Source: Doryteuthis pealeii (lineage: Eukaryota > Mollusca > Cephalopoda > Myopsida > Loliginidae). From it: a stretch of DNA of 64,000 bases. The position numbers and the translations under genes were made by a program. Shown here one piece after another: positions 41,774 to 56,184 of this stretch (the first letter of the stretch is position 1; each line of letters starts with the position of its first letter). The DNA is taken from the NCBI GenBank assembly GCA_023376005.1, contig CM042145.1:19705907-19769906 (forward strand). Reading direction: 5' to 3'. The notes beneath the pieces are model-generated. The model made no database searches and was not told where the DNA came from. It was given only the letters and a program-made list of their open reading frames with translations.

Positions 41774-44700
41774 TTCGATATCACTAATTAGGACTGAGCC
41801 TATTCTAGTAGTGACCACACCAAGCGGAGGTTAACAGGTTTGAATTCAGAGTTTTCCTTCTCCTAGACTGGTTGCCTAAACCAAGGTTAAAGAGCCCAGT
41901 CTGCGCTACTATTTACCCATAGCTGGAGGGAGTGTAGATAGATTCATACCTTTTTCCCAAGGGTATTAGTGCTATGTGAACTATAGCTTCGTCTAGGATT
42001 TGAACTCGGGTCGACGAGTCCATTTCCTATGACTCTAGCCATTAGACCACGGGCCTCCAACAATATATATATATATATATGTACACACACACACACACAC
42101 ACACATGATGCAATGAAGAACAAGTAAATGTGATAAGAAGATGAATGATTGCCTTTCTAACTAGTTAAGGAGTAGAATAGGTAAATGGGGGATGGGGGGA
42201 AATGGAGAGAATCAGTTATAAACACAAAGACTAGAATAAATGAAAGTGCTCAGAATGCTATGCACATGTGCTGTCTATGCATTACAGTAAATTAACATGA
42301 ATGGAGAAAAATTTGATCTGCAAAGATGACACAACTAAAATAGTTAAAAACCTGCATAAATATATTTTTTGTACATATCATATCAAAATAGTGATAAAGA
42401 AAATCTATCTTGGTTGTCCCATCAAAACTGTGTGTCCACTGTTAGTAGGGACAGCGCTGTACATATGCAGTAAATAAACATTGTGCATGAATTTTTGAGA
42501 CTATCATCAGAATTCCTGCTTCTTTCAAATTGAAAAAAAAATTAAAATAGAAAATTTTAAAAAATAACCATGTTCAAGAGAATTTGAAAATACAATATAA
42601 GAATATTTTCAAATAAACCATAACTGTGGTCAATATTTGATTAATGGGATATTGTAGATTCGGCTAAAACTTCCAAAATTAGCTGATGAGGATATGAATT
42701 AAAAAAAAAAAAAAAAAAAAAAAGTTAATAAAAAAATAAAAAAGACAAATTCCATCACATTGTTTTGTTTGTTAAACATTGCTTACTATAAGAATTAGGG
42801 TTAAATCAAACTTAACGGACCTAAATTCCACCATTGTATGTCACCCCGCCAAAAGAAAATAAATATACCAAAAATCAGGGAATTAACCAAATTTAATGAA
42901 ATTGTCAGTGTTGATATATTAATGAATAAAATATATAATGCACCAGTTATTTTATTTTAAAACTTTTATATTTTTTCCCGTCAGTTAACTTTGAACCATA
43001 TATCTTTGAGGCTTAACACAGATTCTCAAAGATACATGGTTCAAAGTTAACTGACCTGAAAAAATATAAAAGATTTTAAACAAAATAACTGGTGCATTAT
43101 ATATTTTATTCATTGATATATCAACACTGAAAATTTCATTAAATTCGTTAATTCCCTGATTTTTGGTATTTTTTCTTTCTTTCAGTGGGGTGACATACAA
43201 TGGTGGAATTTAGGTCCATTGTTCAATTTAACCAGAATTAGTCCAGGTTAAAAGTACAGTAAGAGTAATCTGAAGCCAAAATTCTTCTTTTTTTTTTAAA
43301 GACCTTATTTTTCTGATGCAGGTATTTTTAATTTTTCTGATGCAGGGGATAGGGAGTGAGTTTTCATAAATGGGGCCAAAGTCTGTTTGTTTATCAAAAC
43401 TTTCCCATCTGACTCCTCCCATAATTTCTGCATCGGAAAAATAAGGTCACTAAAAAAGTTGGGCTTCAGGTTACCCTCATTGTACTTTTAATCTGAACTA
43501 AAAAAGTTCTACATTGAATTTCTGTTTCTATAGAAAGAGCAAATAAAAAAGAAAAAGAAAGAAAGAAAAAAAAAAGATGAAGAAAAGATGAAGAAAAAAA
43601 GCTAAAATATATCACCTGAACAAGATACATTATGAAAGATGGAAAAGAGTGTACGATGATAATATAAACAATGGTTATTAATAAAAGGCATCAATGAATA
43701 AGAAATTGAAGACAAAGATAAACATAATCCAAATCTGGAAGACAGGTGCATTTTTTTTTTCGTAATTCTTTAAGACTAAAATAGCTCATAGCAATTCTAT
43801 CAAAGCTGGACCCTAATTCAAATAAAAATTACCAGGCACCAAAAAAACAAAACTATGGAATAAGCTCAGATGATTCTAGGGATAAACTCTAAGATACAGT
43901 GTAAACCATAATTTTTAAAGTTCTCAATATAATCTAGTTCCAGAAATCTTGAAACTATCAACAGGCTCTAAAAACTATCAACATTTGATTTTTATGAAAT
44001 TGTATTAAAATCATTGGTATTGAGATCTTATAATAAAAACTAAATCATATAAAATAAAGACCTTTGTCAGCCGCTCACCAGCTATCTATTTAAAGCTGTA
44101 CAAAGCTATGGTGCGGCCGCACTTGGAATTTGCATCACCAGTCTGGAACCCCTATCTCACTCAGAACATTAACCTCCTAGAAACTGTATAGAGACGTGCA
44201 ACCAAACGAATACCCTCCATCAGGCATCTGCCATATTCTGAACATCTTGCTGCCCAGGGAATGGATTCGTTGAAACTTCGGCGTCTGGCAACTGACCAGG
44301 TAAACGCTCATAAGGTCATTAATCATCTTAACAACAACAACAACCGTGAGCACCTTTTTGATCTCCATGTTTCTAACACATGTGGCATGCCTACAAAGTC
44401 AGAAAACAGCATTGCTCACATGACTTTCAGAAACATTTTTTTCATGCTCAGAATTGTCAAGGCATGAATAAGCTGCCTGCGTTCATTGTAGCTACCAAAA
44501 TGCTGCATCTTTCAAGGCCTCCATGCTTCCTGTAGTCCGCTAACACCATACTTGATGTCCCTCTCCACACATATAAGCACACACATACATGCATATTACT
44601 ACTGTAAACTGTTCATGTTCCTGACACTAATACTTTATTCTATGTACTAGACAGGAGACTTTGATGAGTTGTGGTGCACTTGAGCACTGTACACAATAAA

Positions 44701-47042
44701 TTTCATTATTATTTTAAAATAAAAGTATATAATCTGTATTATCATAAAATATCTATTTTAAAAATACAAATGAGGTTAACTGAAAAAGAATAAAATATAA
44801 ATAGTCCAGTTTAAAAGTGTGGTTTAACTAGTTCTATTAGATCAATCACTAAATCCCCATCAACACAGTTATACTTTCTCAAAATTAGCACAAATTATTC
44901 AACTTATAGAACTACCCAAGTATCGAAAATGAAATAACAATGTCTTTTTTATTAGTTTTATAATCTATAATTATTTCATTGCTTGATTTGGAAGCTATTT
45001 ATCAGCTAATAAAAAAAAATTTTTTTTTAAATTAAAAATTAATGAAAATAGATCACTAATTAGGATTGAGCCTATTCTAGTAGTGATCACCCCAAGTGGA
45101 GTTTAACAGGTTTGAATTCAGAGTTTTCCTTTTCCTAGACTGGCCGTCTAATCAAGATTAAAGAGCCCATTCTGCCCTACTATTTTACCAAGGGTATTAT
45201 TGCTATGTGAACTGTAGCTTCATCCAGGTTTTGAACTCGGGTCGATGTGTCTATTTCCTACGACTAACCATTACACCATGGCCGACAACAAGATTTATTC
45301 ATTTATTTTAATCATTAGATTGAGATATATTTTTAATAGCTCTACAGGTTAGATTTAAAACACTACATCTATTCAAGAGTATCTTTTTTATAAATAATAA
45401 ATTGGGACAAAATTGATTAATGTTTCTTAATTACATTTGTAGTTTTTTTTTTTTTTTTGTTTTTAAATCAGAAAATTTTAATTTTATTTTTGGGTGTTAT
45501 TTGATACATTATTTATACAGTAAAGAAACATAAACATTAAATATTTTAACTTATTAACTTGGTTATGTTTAATTAAATTTATGGAAAACTATTTCAGAAG
45601 AGTTTTTTTTTTTTAAAGCTTAATATAATCAAATCTATAAATGGTCAAGGGAAGTAACTCGTAAGTACTCAAATATTCAAAAATGCTTTCTTTTTTTAAG
45701 AAAATCTTTCAAGCCTGAATGACAGCATTGAATGCCTTATAACGTTTTAAAGGAACGTTTTACAGTGAAGAAAATAAAATGTTAGAAACATTCAGAATTA
45801 ACCAAATCTATGATGTCATTTACTAGGAAATCAAAAAATACACAGAAAAAAAAAAAAAAAAACGTTAACATTTCTATGGGAGTTCTTTTGTGATCTTATG
45901 ATTTTAAAGTCTCCATCTGTTCACCGTCCCTGTCAACACGTTAGTGAAATCTTTCCCAGTGGTCTCCATAATATCAGTTCTGCTTTTCTAATAAAGATAC
46001 TCTCATATAAATATTAACATTCTTTTTAATCACCTGTGGGAGATTCCAATAATGTGTTGACAGGGATGGTGAACATGTGGAGATTATTTGAAATAATATC
46101 ATAAAAGTACTCCAATAAGGTGTTAACCTTTTTTTTTTTTTTTAAATCACCCTGTACTTTAAAACATATGGTTTACTCTGTATTGCTAAAGATAGTGCCA
46201 TTAGCAAGCTAACCCAAATTGTGAATTAAGTTGAAACTAATGAGCCTAAATAAAGGGGACATAAGGATCAGGAATAAATATAACAAGAACGAGAGAGAGA
46301 GGATGGAGGTAAGTCTGAAAAAACATACTAAGGGATAATCTATATTTGACTAATGAGACAGATACAGACATTTTTTTTATGCTTTATAAATATGGAAAAT
46401 ATTTTGAACATTGTCAGTTTTGATGGAAACATTAATAAAAGATGATTTTATCTATCTTGTCTCTTAGTCAAATATTGATTATTTGCAAGTGTTTTTTTTT
46501 TTTTTTTTTTTTTTTAAGGAGTACCTTCAGCCTCCATTTTGAAATGGTCCAACAAATAACAATAGCCATTGTAGATTTGTGACTCTACATGTCTGTGAAA
46601 TGGAATCTTGATTAAATACCAAGAGAAGAGGACCCTCCTACTAATTGGGGGAGAGGGTCTTCTTGTGCACAGATCCGGATGGTAGTGATCTAAGTGAGCA
46701 ATGGAGAAGAGAATTTCTACTTTAGTAAATACTTAAATACCTTTTAGCTTGTTGCTTGGTTGCCAGCACGTAGGGCCAGAATTCTGACGGAATGTGGCCC
46801 AGTACCTCACTAAGTTGGGGTTTAGATATGCAATGTCTGTATTTGGCAGACCATATAAAGTAAATAAAACAACTCAAGTAGGAATTAGAGAAAAATCAGA
46901 GCTAAAGAGAAGAGAGAACAACAAATTATTATAGCTCAATAAAACAGAAATAATCACCAGAAAGTAATTTTTTTTCTTTATATTTAAAAAAAAAAATTTC
47001 TTTGTTTTTGAAGGTGGTAAGCAAAAAAAAAAAAAAAAATTA

Positions 47043-47097
<55 letters not shown>

Positions 47098-50000
47098 GAA
47101 TAATAAAGAAATAAGTAGGTGCAACATAAACAAAATGATGTCTACAAACAATGTGTTATTAAAACCAGAAAATGGAAAATAATCCCACTTTGTGGTAAAA
47201 ATTTGCAGTGGTGGTAATGGCAGAAGAAAAAAGAAAAAAAAAAAAAAAAAAGTGGAATATAAATATAAATAATAATTTAAACTTTTTTTTTTTCTAACTT
47301 TTTCTTTTTTAAAATAAAATTAAAACTAAATATATTTTTTCAAAACATTTTGGTCTTTATATGTAAATAAATCATAATATTAGTTCACAAAAAAGCAATA
47401 TATTAAAATCTGCAAAAACATACATTTTGTGTTTATAGGTTAAAAGCACAAACAAATCCAAATATTTTAGACATTCACCAGTTACTGTAAGTTAAAAAAA
47501 AAAAGATGTCATCACCTTGGTGACAAGAGCAAAAGCACATATGGACATCAAGTGACCAGATAATGTCAAAGGAAGGTGAAGGAATAACAGTAAATATTGA
47601 CTGGTTAATATTTACATTCAAACACTTAGTTGAAATTGAAAATTGTTTCTTTTAAGAAATTGATATGATGCAAATAAGAATCAGAAGATTAATTTATATA
47701 TAAAAAAGATATTCAAAGAATATATTTACTGTTTAAAGCTTTTCTTTTTCTTATAATCCACAAGAGAAATATCTTATTAATCAATGATCTACTGTGTGTA
47801 GAGAATTTAAAAATGGCCTTTAAAAGTGAATTCATCTTGAACCTTTGATTTCTGAAAAAGATCTTTTTTTTCTCACTTATGATTCTACAGAGAAAATTTG
47901 GAAAGGAAAACCAGCTTAGAAGATTGCCAAAAATCTGACAAATAGGGGACTAAAAAATTTGAAGGAAAAAAAAAATAGGGTGTGTGTGTGAAAACCTATT
48001 TTAATTACCTAGGCTCAGATGAAGGAAAGCTGGAAAACGTTTCCAGCTTACCTCCATCTGAGCCTAGGTAATTAAAATAGGTTTTCACACACACACACTT
48101 TTTTTTCTCGTTTTGTTCTGTCCTTTATTTCTTGTCAGACTTTTGGCAGTCTTCTTAGCTGGTTTTTTAACAAAATTTTCTCTGATGAGTCATAAGTGGA
48201 AAAAAAAAAGAAAAGAAAAAAAAAAAAAAAGAAAAAAAAAAAAAAGAAAAAAGAAAAAAGAAAAAAAAAGAAAAAGAAAAAAAAGAAAAAGAAAGAAAAA
48301 AAGAAAGAAAGAAAAAAGGAAAAAAGAAAAAGAAAAAAAAAAAAAAAAAAAAAAAAAGAAAAAAAAGAAAAAAGAAAAAAAGGAAAAAAGAAAAAAAAAG
48401 AAAGAAAAAGGAAAGAAAGAAAAAAAAAGAAAAAAAAAGGAAAGAAAGAAAAAAAAAAGAAAAAAAAAGAAAAAAAGGAAAAAAAGAAAAAAAAAAGAAA
48501 AAAAGGAAAAGAAAGAAAAAAAAAAGAAAGAAAAAAAGAAAAAGAAAAAAAAAAAAAAAAAAGAAAGAAAAAAAAGAAAGAAAAAAAAAAAAAAAAAAAG
48601 AAAAAAAGAAAAGAAAAAAAAAAGAAAAGGGGTCTTTTTCAGAAGGTGGATCAAATGTTTTAAGATGAATCCACTTTTAAATGCCATGAACAATGATCCA
48701 TTCTAGGAATACAAAAATACTTGTAAAATCCGTAATAAACAAATAATTATGATGATCTAAACATACTGTATATACTGAGTAATGAATGACTTCTTGTCAT
48801 GAACGGAACCTAATTTTTTTTAGCCATTAAAAGGTACTTATATATTGCATGTAATAAACAACTCCCAACTTTTGGCTATGCTAGCTTACAAAAATATTTC
48901 TTCAATATTTTTTGTTTTTGAAATCATTCATTACAGAGGATACAGGTATCAAATTAATCTAAATGAATCAAGTGTCTAATTCACTTTGTTTGAAAATGAA
49001 CTACATTCAAGTTGAAAAAAAAAAAAAAAAAAAAAAAAAGAAAAGAAAAAGAAAAGAAAAAAAAGCACAAACAAATCTGTTGTATTTACTTGTAGTCACT
49101 ATTTTAACTGATACAAATTTATAAAAAAAAACTTAATTGTTAAAGGAATCAGTTGTAAGGTAACCATGCTTTTCTAAGAATTCTGTTACCTGTTTAAGAC
49201 AGTTTTCTTTATTGTATTTCAGAATGAGTAATTACTTTGAAACTATGAGTCTAATTAGAAGAGTTATTTTGTTGAACTTTAGTTCTGAAACAGATTAAAA
49301 CAACTGTTTATGTTTCAAATATTCTCCCGATTCCTGCACCTTTCTTACAAAGCTCAAAATGCACAGATACACTTGATAAGCAAATTGAGGAAGGTAAGGA
49401 TTGGGCTGATGACAAAGAAATAAAAGAAACATTTAGTTGGTACAGACTGTCAAAATTAAAAAAAAAAAAAAAATTAAAAAGATGGATAGCGGAAAGGGTG
49501 GGAACAGGTGATTTGTACACAAACACTAGCATGTTTAACAATTAAATGACCACTGACCTGCTGCCGTAGCCGTTGCTGTCCAGTTACTTCGATCAATTAT
49601 TTCTGGAGGAATTGGATGACCATCCGGAGACATTCGTAATGCAACAGGGTGTACAATCTTGGAATCCTATTCGCAACGGAAATTGATTAATGATGCAAAA
49701 AAAAGAAGAAAAAATATATAAACATTGATTTTATATGATAAAACAATTACAATACTAATTTTTTTAAAAAGAGGAGCTTTAGTGTGAACAGAATTAATCG
49801 CCAAGTTGTGCAGTAGACATATAGCAAGCATTACAAAACAATCCCAACTTAATAGGATAGAGATTTATTCTATTTGTTATACAGTATATATTCTAGTAAT
49901 GTACGACCCTTAATTCTTAACCACAAAGGGTTAAATCGAACTTATGGACCTAAATTCCACCATCGTACGTCACCCCACCAAAAAGAAAGAAAATACCAAA

Positions 50001-52161
50001 AATCAGGGAATTAACCGAATTTAATGAAATTTTCAGTGTTGATATATTAATGAATAAAAGATATAATGCACCAGTTATCTTATTTAAAAACTCTTACATT
50101 TTTTTTTACATTGTTTGAGGTGTAACACAGATTCTCAAAGATACATGCTTCAAAGTTAACTGACCTGAAAAAAATGTAAAAATATTTTAAATAAAATAAC
50201 TGGTGCATTATATCTTTTATTCATTAATATATCAACACTGAAAATCTCATTAAATTCAGTTAATTCCCTGATTTTTGGTATTTTTTTTCTCTTTCAGTGG
50301 GGTGACATAGGATGGTGGAATTTAGGTCCATTAAGTTTGATTTAACCAGAATTTTTAAAAATCATATACAGCCTCTAATGAACGATGATAAGCTAAGTTG
50401 GTTGTTTGTTTTAATTTACATCATATAAATCCTTTTCAGGTCATTTAATTACAATATTAATAAAAAAGAGGAGCCTTAGTGTGAACAGAATTAATTGCCA
50501 AGTTGTGCAGTAGACTGTAATGACAAACGATAACACCAATAGACGTCAGAAAGTTTTATTCTACTTAGAATAATTGGTACACTTATTGAGAGTTTATATA
50601 GTCTAGTATTCACTACAGAATTCTCAATTCTTTTTGGTGTAATGACAAACGACAAAACCGATAGACTTTGGAAAGCTTTATTCTACTTAGAATAATTGGT
50701 ACACTTATTGAGAGTTTATATAATCTAGTATTCACTAGAGTATTTACCCATAGCTGGAGGGAGAGTAGTTGGATTCATACCTTTCTCAAGGGTATTAGCG
50801 CTATGTGAACTGTAGCTTCATCCAGAAATTGAACTATGGTCGACGAGTCCACTTCCTACGACTCTAACCTTTACACCACACACACACTTCCAACTAAATA
50901 AATAACTAATTAAATCATTATTTACTATTTTATTAACTGATATAAATACTGTTTAATCTTATTCTGAAAAAGATGAATCTGTAAATCTTATCCTTCACTA
51001 ATCCCATAACCTGGTTTGGTCATCGGGGGGGGTGGGGTGATACTCATGTAGCATATCTAGGGCCTCCAATTTTCTGTTTCAAAATTTTCTTAATTACGTT
51101 TCCACTTTTGGTAAATTCCATTTTTTCTGTTTTCATTTTTGGTAAATTCTGTTTATTTCCATTTTTTATGGAAAAATCCCATTAGGATATGCTATAATTA
51201 TTATAAGAATTGAAAAAAAAAAAAATAAATTAAAAAAATAAACAAAACATAATTCAAAGGGTTATTTCCTATAAGTCTAACATAAACAAAGGGGAACCAC
51301 TCTTGACTGATAAATTATTTATTCATTTTCCCATTAAACTAACTCTAAACCCTAACCTAAACCAGTCTTCTTTTTTCCCTAGTAAATAAATAAATAATTT
51401 ATCAGTCAAGAGTGGTTCCCCTTTGTTTATGTTAGACTTATAGGAAATAACCATTCAAAGTTTTATTACATTTTAATTTCTACAAATTATTGTCTATCCT
51501 CCCATTTCCATTTTAGCAATGGTATTAAAAGCAACTGATATCTGTTTTGCAACATTACAGTTTCTTAGAAAAAAAATTGAAGTATTTAAAAATAGTCTAG
51601 TCAAACATTTTCTCAAAAATCTACAACCCACTTTTCTTTTTTTATTTTTCTTTTTTTTTTTTTAATGTAAAAACTTATATTCTTAAATCTTTTTTCAGAT
51701 CTTAAAAGGAAAAATAACTAATTTTATAATCAAATTTCAAAGAAATTATTAGGTTACATTATTATGTTCTATTTATCAAAATGTTTAGCAAAAAGTTCAG
51801 TTGTTAAGGTTTGAAAGAAATAAAACAAAAAATTAGAATAAAAAAAAAATCAATTGATTAATTTCTTATTGATTATTGAAAATTACATTAAAATTCCCAG
51901 ATTCAGTTTCAGATTAATAATTCCATGATTCCGTGATTGCAGAAAATTAGTCCCTCTATGTGTCTGGTGGAGCCCATTCCCTCTACAGGTCTACAACTGG
52001 TTTGAATTCAGTGTTTTCCTTCTCCTAGACTGGTTGCCATACCAAAGTCTGTCCTACCATTTACCCAAAGCTGGAGGGGGAATAGTTAAACTGATAAAAA
52101 TGACATGGTCTTCTTGACATTAAAACACATCAATTGTCAAAGCAGTCTAAAATGCAAATAT

Positions 52162-52207
<46 letters not shown>

Positions 52208-54898
52208 TAAGAAAAGGTGGAATGAAAACATCACACAATGCTGTTAAAGAAGAAAACAATTTATAATATAATATAATATTTATATTTCTTTAACAGCATT
52301 GTGTGATGTTTTCATTCCACCTTTTCTTACTCATATTGTCGGATTAATTTCCTTTCTTTTTACTTATATATATATATATAATCCAAAAGTCCAGAGAAGA
52401 AATCTTCCTTACGACACAAGAGTTTTATTTAAAAAACCTGTCGCAGTTTGAGAGCTCAATATGTGCTCTTAATGTTAGAGTCACAGAGCAAATATATAAG
52501 TAAAGAAATAACAAAAGACTTAGAGATTTAGCTTTATAGTCTATTTCAGGGAGCTTAGACAAAGTGTCTAACTCTCCCGACTCATCAGATGCGAATGATG
52601 AATTCTTTATTACTTTAAAGGCATTTGAAAACAGATTTAAGCTCCCTGAAATAGACTATAATGCTAAATCTCTAAGTCTTTTGTTATTTCTTTACTATAT
52701 ATATATATATGAATTATACTAATGAGTCAGGTATTACCAACTATAGTTCAGGTCAAGATTCTAATTGGTTTTAGTGATAAAGCACAATTGCTCCAAATCT
52801 TTTCAGTCAGAATTTTGCCCTGCTTAGCTAATAAGCAAAACTTTAGTTGGTAGTACCAGACTAATTAGTATTATGATTATTACTATGTTGCTCTACTTAG
52901 GTATCGAGCACTCTTTACATTATAGCTTAGAAAGACCTAGTGGTATATATATTTTCTCTTTTGGTCAAGTGCTGCTGTGTTAATCGATTATTTTCAGTTA
53001 GCACAACTCTCTTGGTCTTTTCTTTATTTTTCCCAGGCAGTTATTTGTAGTATATTTTTTACTTGCAAATTAATCTCCTGGATTTTTTTACCTTACCGCA
53101 AGGCTTTACTAATAGAATTAGTATAGTATAGTATATAAGTGTGTGGGGCGGATGCATTTTTTAAAAGAGCATAAAAAGCAGATTAGTTTTAAAAGGTATA
53201 GAAAACAATGTAAAGCCCCAAGTTTTAAAATGTTGCCAAAAGGAGAGTTTTTATAATTTAACAAATTTTTGCAAAAATGTTAAAATCATAAAGCTAATTA
53301 AATTAGCCAATATGAATATTGTCTAATTATCAATATGAACCTGTAAAAAGTATTCAATAGGTAATGCTAAAAGTATTCATTAAACTTATTACTATAAAAT
53401 ACATGAATTTAAAATTATAATCTTATCAACTTTGAATTAGGCTCTTTGAGAATAAGGTTTTTGTTCATGGAAATGCCAGGTAATATTGACAAATATTGTA
53501 AGGTGGTTTGGTTTGTTTTATGGCATATCAACTTCAGTGGGTTAATTAATGCCGACAAAGTTTTGAAATAGATTCATTCTTAATGGATAATGAGTTTTGT
53601 TTATAAACTCATGTTTTTCTATTTAACCCATAGATGGGACCCTAACAGGTACTACCACTCCGGATCAGAGTGGACCAGGGAGCAATGGTGATAAAGGGTG
53701 CTCCACATTCCACAAACTCCCAAACTGGAATCTCACCATCTGATAGATTTTAATGTCATTCCCAGAACATGAAGACCCTCAGCCACTGCTTTCTAGCACC
53801 CATATGATAAAAAGGGTCGGGGGGCTTCCCATAAGGGCAATAGGGTTGAGACAATCATATAGGTGCTAGGGCTTGACATGACCAGCTGCTTGATCGGAGG
53901 GGGCCTCTCCGATCGCCTGTCTAGCCTAAGTAAGGGCCTAAGTGGAGTGTTGCATGTCATGTGTAATGTCTTTTCTTAATATGGTAACATACAAAGATTG
54001 ATATGTATTGGCAGAAAAATTTTTTAATACATAATTCAAGTTTATGCAATTCTCAAGCCACTGAATACTGGAACCACCGAGATGAGTTGACATACATAGA
54101 AGGGCTAATCCTCAAAGGCCACAAGATTATTATCCCCGGGTCACTCTGGACACAAATGTTAAAATGCCTGCATGTCGGACACTCTGGCATTGAAAGAACA
54201 TTAATGAGAGCTCGCACGTCCTTGTTTTGGCCAGGGATCTCTGACGACATATGTCTATTCGTATCGAGATGCACAGAGTGCATGACATCGCAGAATTCCA
54301 ATCCCACTTCTGACACCATATTGTAGTATCCGTTTTTATTCATATGTTGGTGTTATTTCAATGATGACTTTCACTCAGTATTAATATGTAACAGGATATT
54401 TATTATGTATTTATACACACAGGTTATTGACGTCTGTTTCTGGTATTCATGAATGTTTATATGAGCCTACGCGCATGCGTACTGCTCTTTCATTGTTCAC
54501 TTAATCTACGGTGGAAGGGAGGTAACTTATCATATTATAACACTGTTCTTATATTTGTGTAGAGATAATAGATCTTTCTTACAATCTTGATATATAACGT
54601 ATGACTAATTGATAACTGGTCTCTTCAACTGACTGATCAAATTAAGTATCCCATAAAAAACGAAAGAGATTAGTGCATAAAGAAGAAATTCATTGACAAA
54701 TCAGCAGATGTTAGAAGAGCAAAAAGTCTGCAACTAGTCAATTTTAAGCTCAAGCGCAAAAAAAAAAAATAATTAAAAAATTTAAAAAATTAAAAATTTT
54801 TTAAAAATCATGCAGCAAATTAAATTTTTTTCAAAAGTTTTACAAAAAAGAGAGGGGGTGGAATAGGAGAGAGTGAGAGAAAAAGAAAGGTAGAAGAG

Positions 54899-54932
<34 letters not shown>

Positions 54933-56147
54933 AAAGAAAAAGCTTCAAAACTAAATTTCTGGTTTTGGCTATATAAAAAAAAAAAAAAAAAAAAAAAATA
55001 AAAAAATAAATAAATTAAAAAAAAAAAAATGGAATAAAATTCAGAAATTCAGTTTGTAAAACAATTTTTCTTTTCTTTTTTTCTTTTTTTCAACTGAAAA
55101 TCTAATAGGGTTGATAAATTACTGAAGTTGTTCCAATGAGGATTAAGGTAGCAAATTGAATTCATTACGTTATGTGTGACTATTTAAAAATACAGAGCAG
55201 ACTATTATATTGACTATTCTAATAAATATCTCTTCAAATCTGAAGAGATAATAGGAAGAGAAATTACATTAAGTAATTTAGGGGATAGAGGAAGAATGAC
55301 ACCAAAAAGCAATGGAGAATGTAAAAAAGCTGCCCTCACTTACAACACAAGCCAATTAGGATATTAAATATGTGAATCATTTAATAGCGTCTCATCATTT
55401 ACAAGTAGAAACATAATTATTTTTCTCATCAATCTTGTTAGACAAATATCATTATTTAATATCTTATTATAATGGAGATTGTGTGTTTGTCTGTCTGTAA
55501 CCGAAACTAAATCACTACTCAAGTCCCAATTCCCTTAGTTATTGACGTCACATTCACTATGAATTTATTTTTATTTAAACCTCAATTATTGATAAAATTG
55601 TTATATCTTATTAATACTGTTGGATTTATCTACATACTGATAACATACAAGTATATTTATATATTCAACAAAATAGCGGTTTACAGTGTGAACGAGAAGG
55701 CTAATTTGCATATTGATATTAAGAATTTGATTTTAATAAATATATGCTGAGTATTATTGATTTCTATTTGTTTGGTTTTTCTCTTAACGAATCTGAGCCA
55801 AAATCTCGGGGATAAATCTTAAAAGAAATCCATAAACAAGACGAAAGAACTGTAATTTTATTAAATACTTCATAATCTAACTAAATAGATGAATTAGGAA
55901 AAATGAAAGACGGGAGTGATGGAAAATGATGGCAGAGTTAGATTTAAAGCTGTTCTATGTTTCGATTATACCCCCTCAGTTTATCATTTTCTAAATAGTT
56001 TCTAATTAGATACAATATTTTATTACATCAAAACCTAAATACTTGCACCCGAAGGGTGCATATATTTGCTAGTAATAATAATGAAATTATTGTGTGTAAG
56101 CACCTAGAATAATGTACAAATGTCAGGAAAATGAAAGTGTATCAGTC

Positions 56148-56184
<37 letters not shown>

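Noticed and set aside
48113..48706. 197-residue Lys-rich frame
   Set aside because: It spans the A-rich tract; the non-repetitive ends show no homology.
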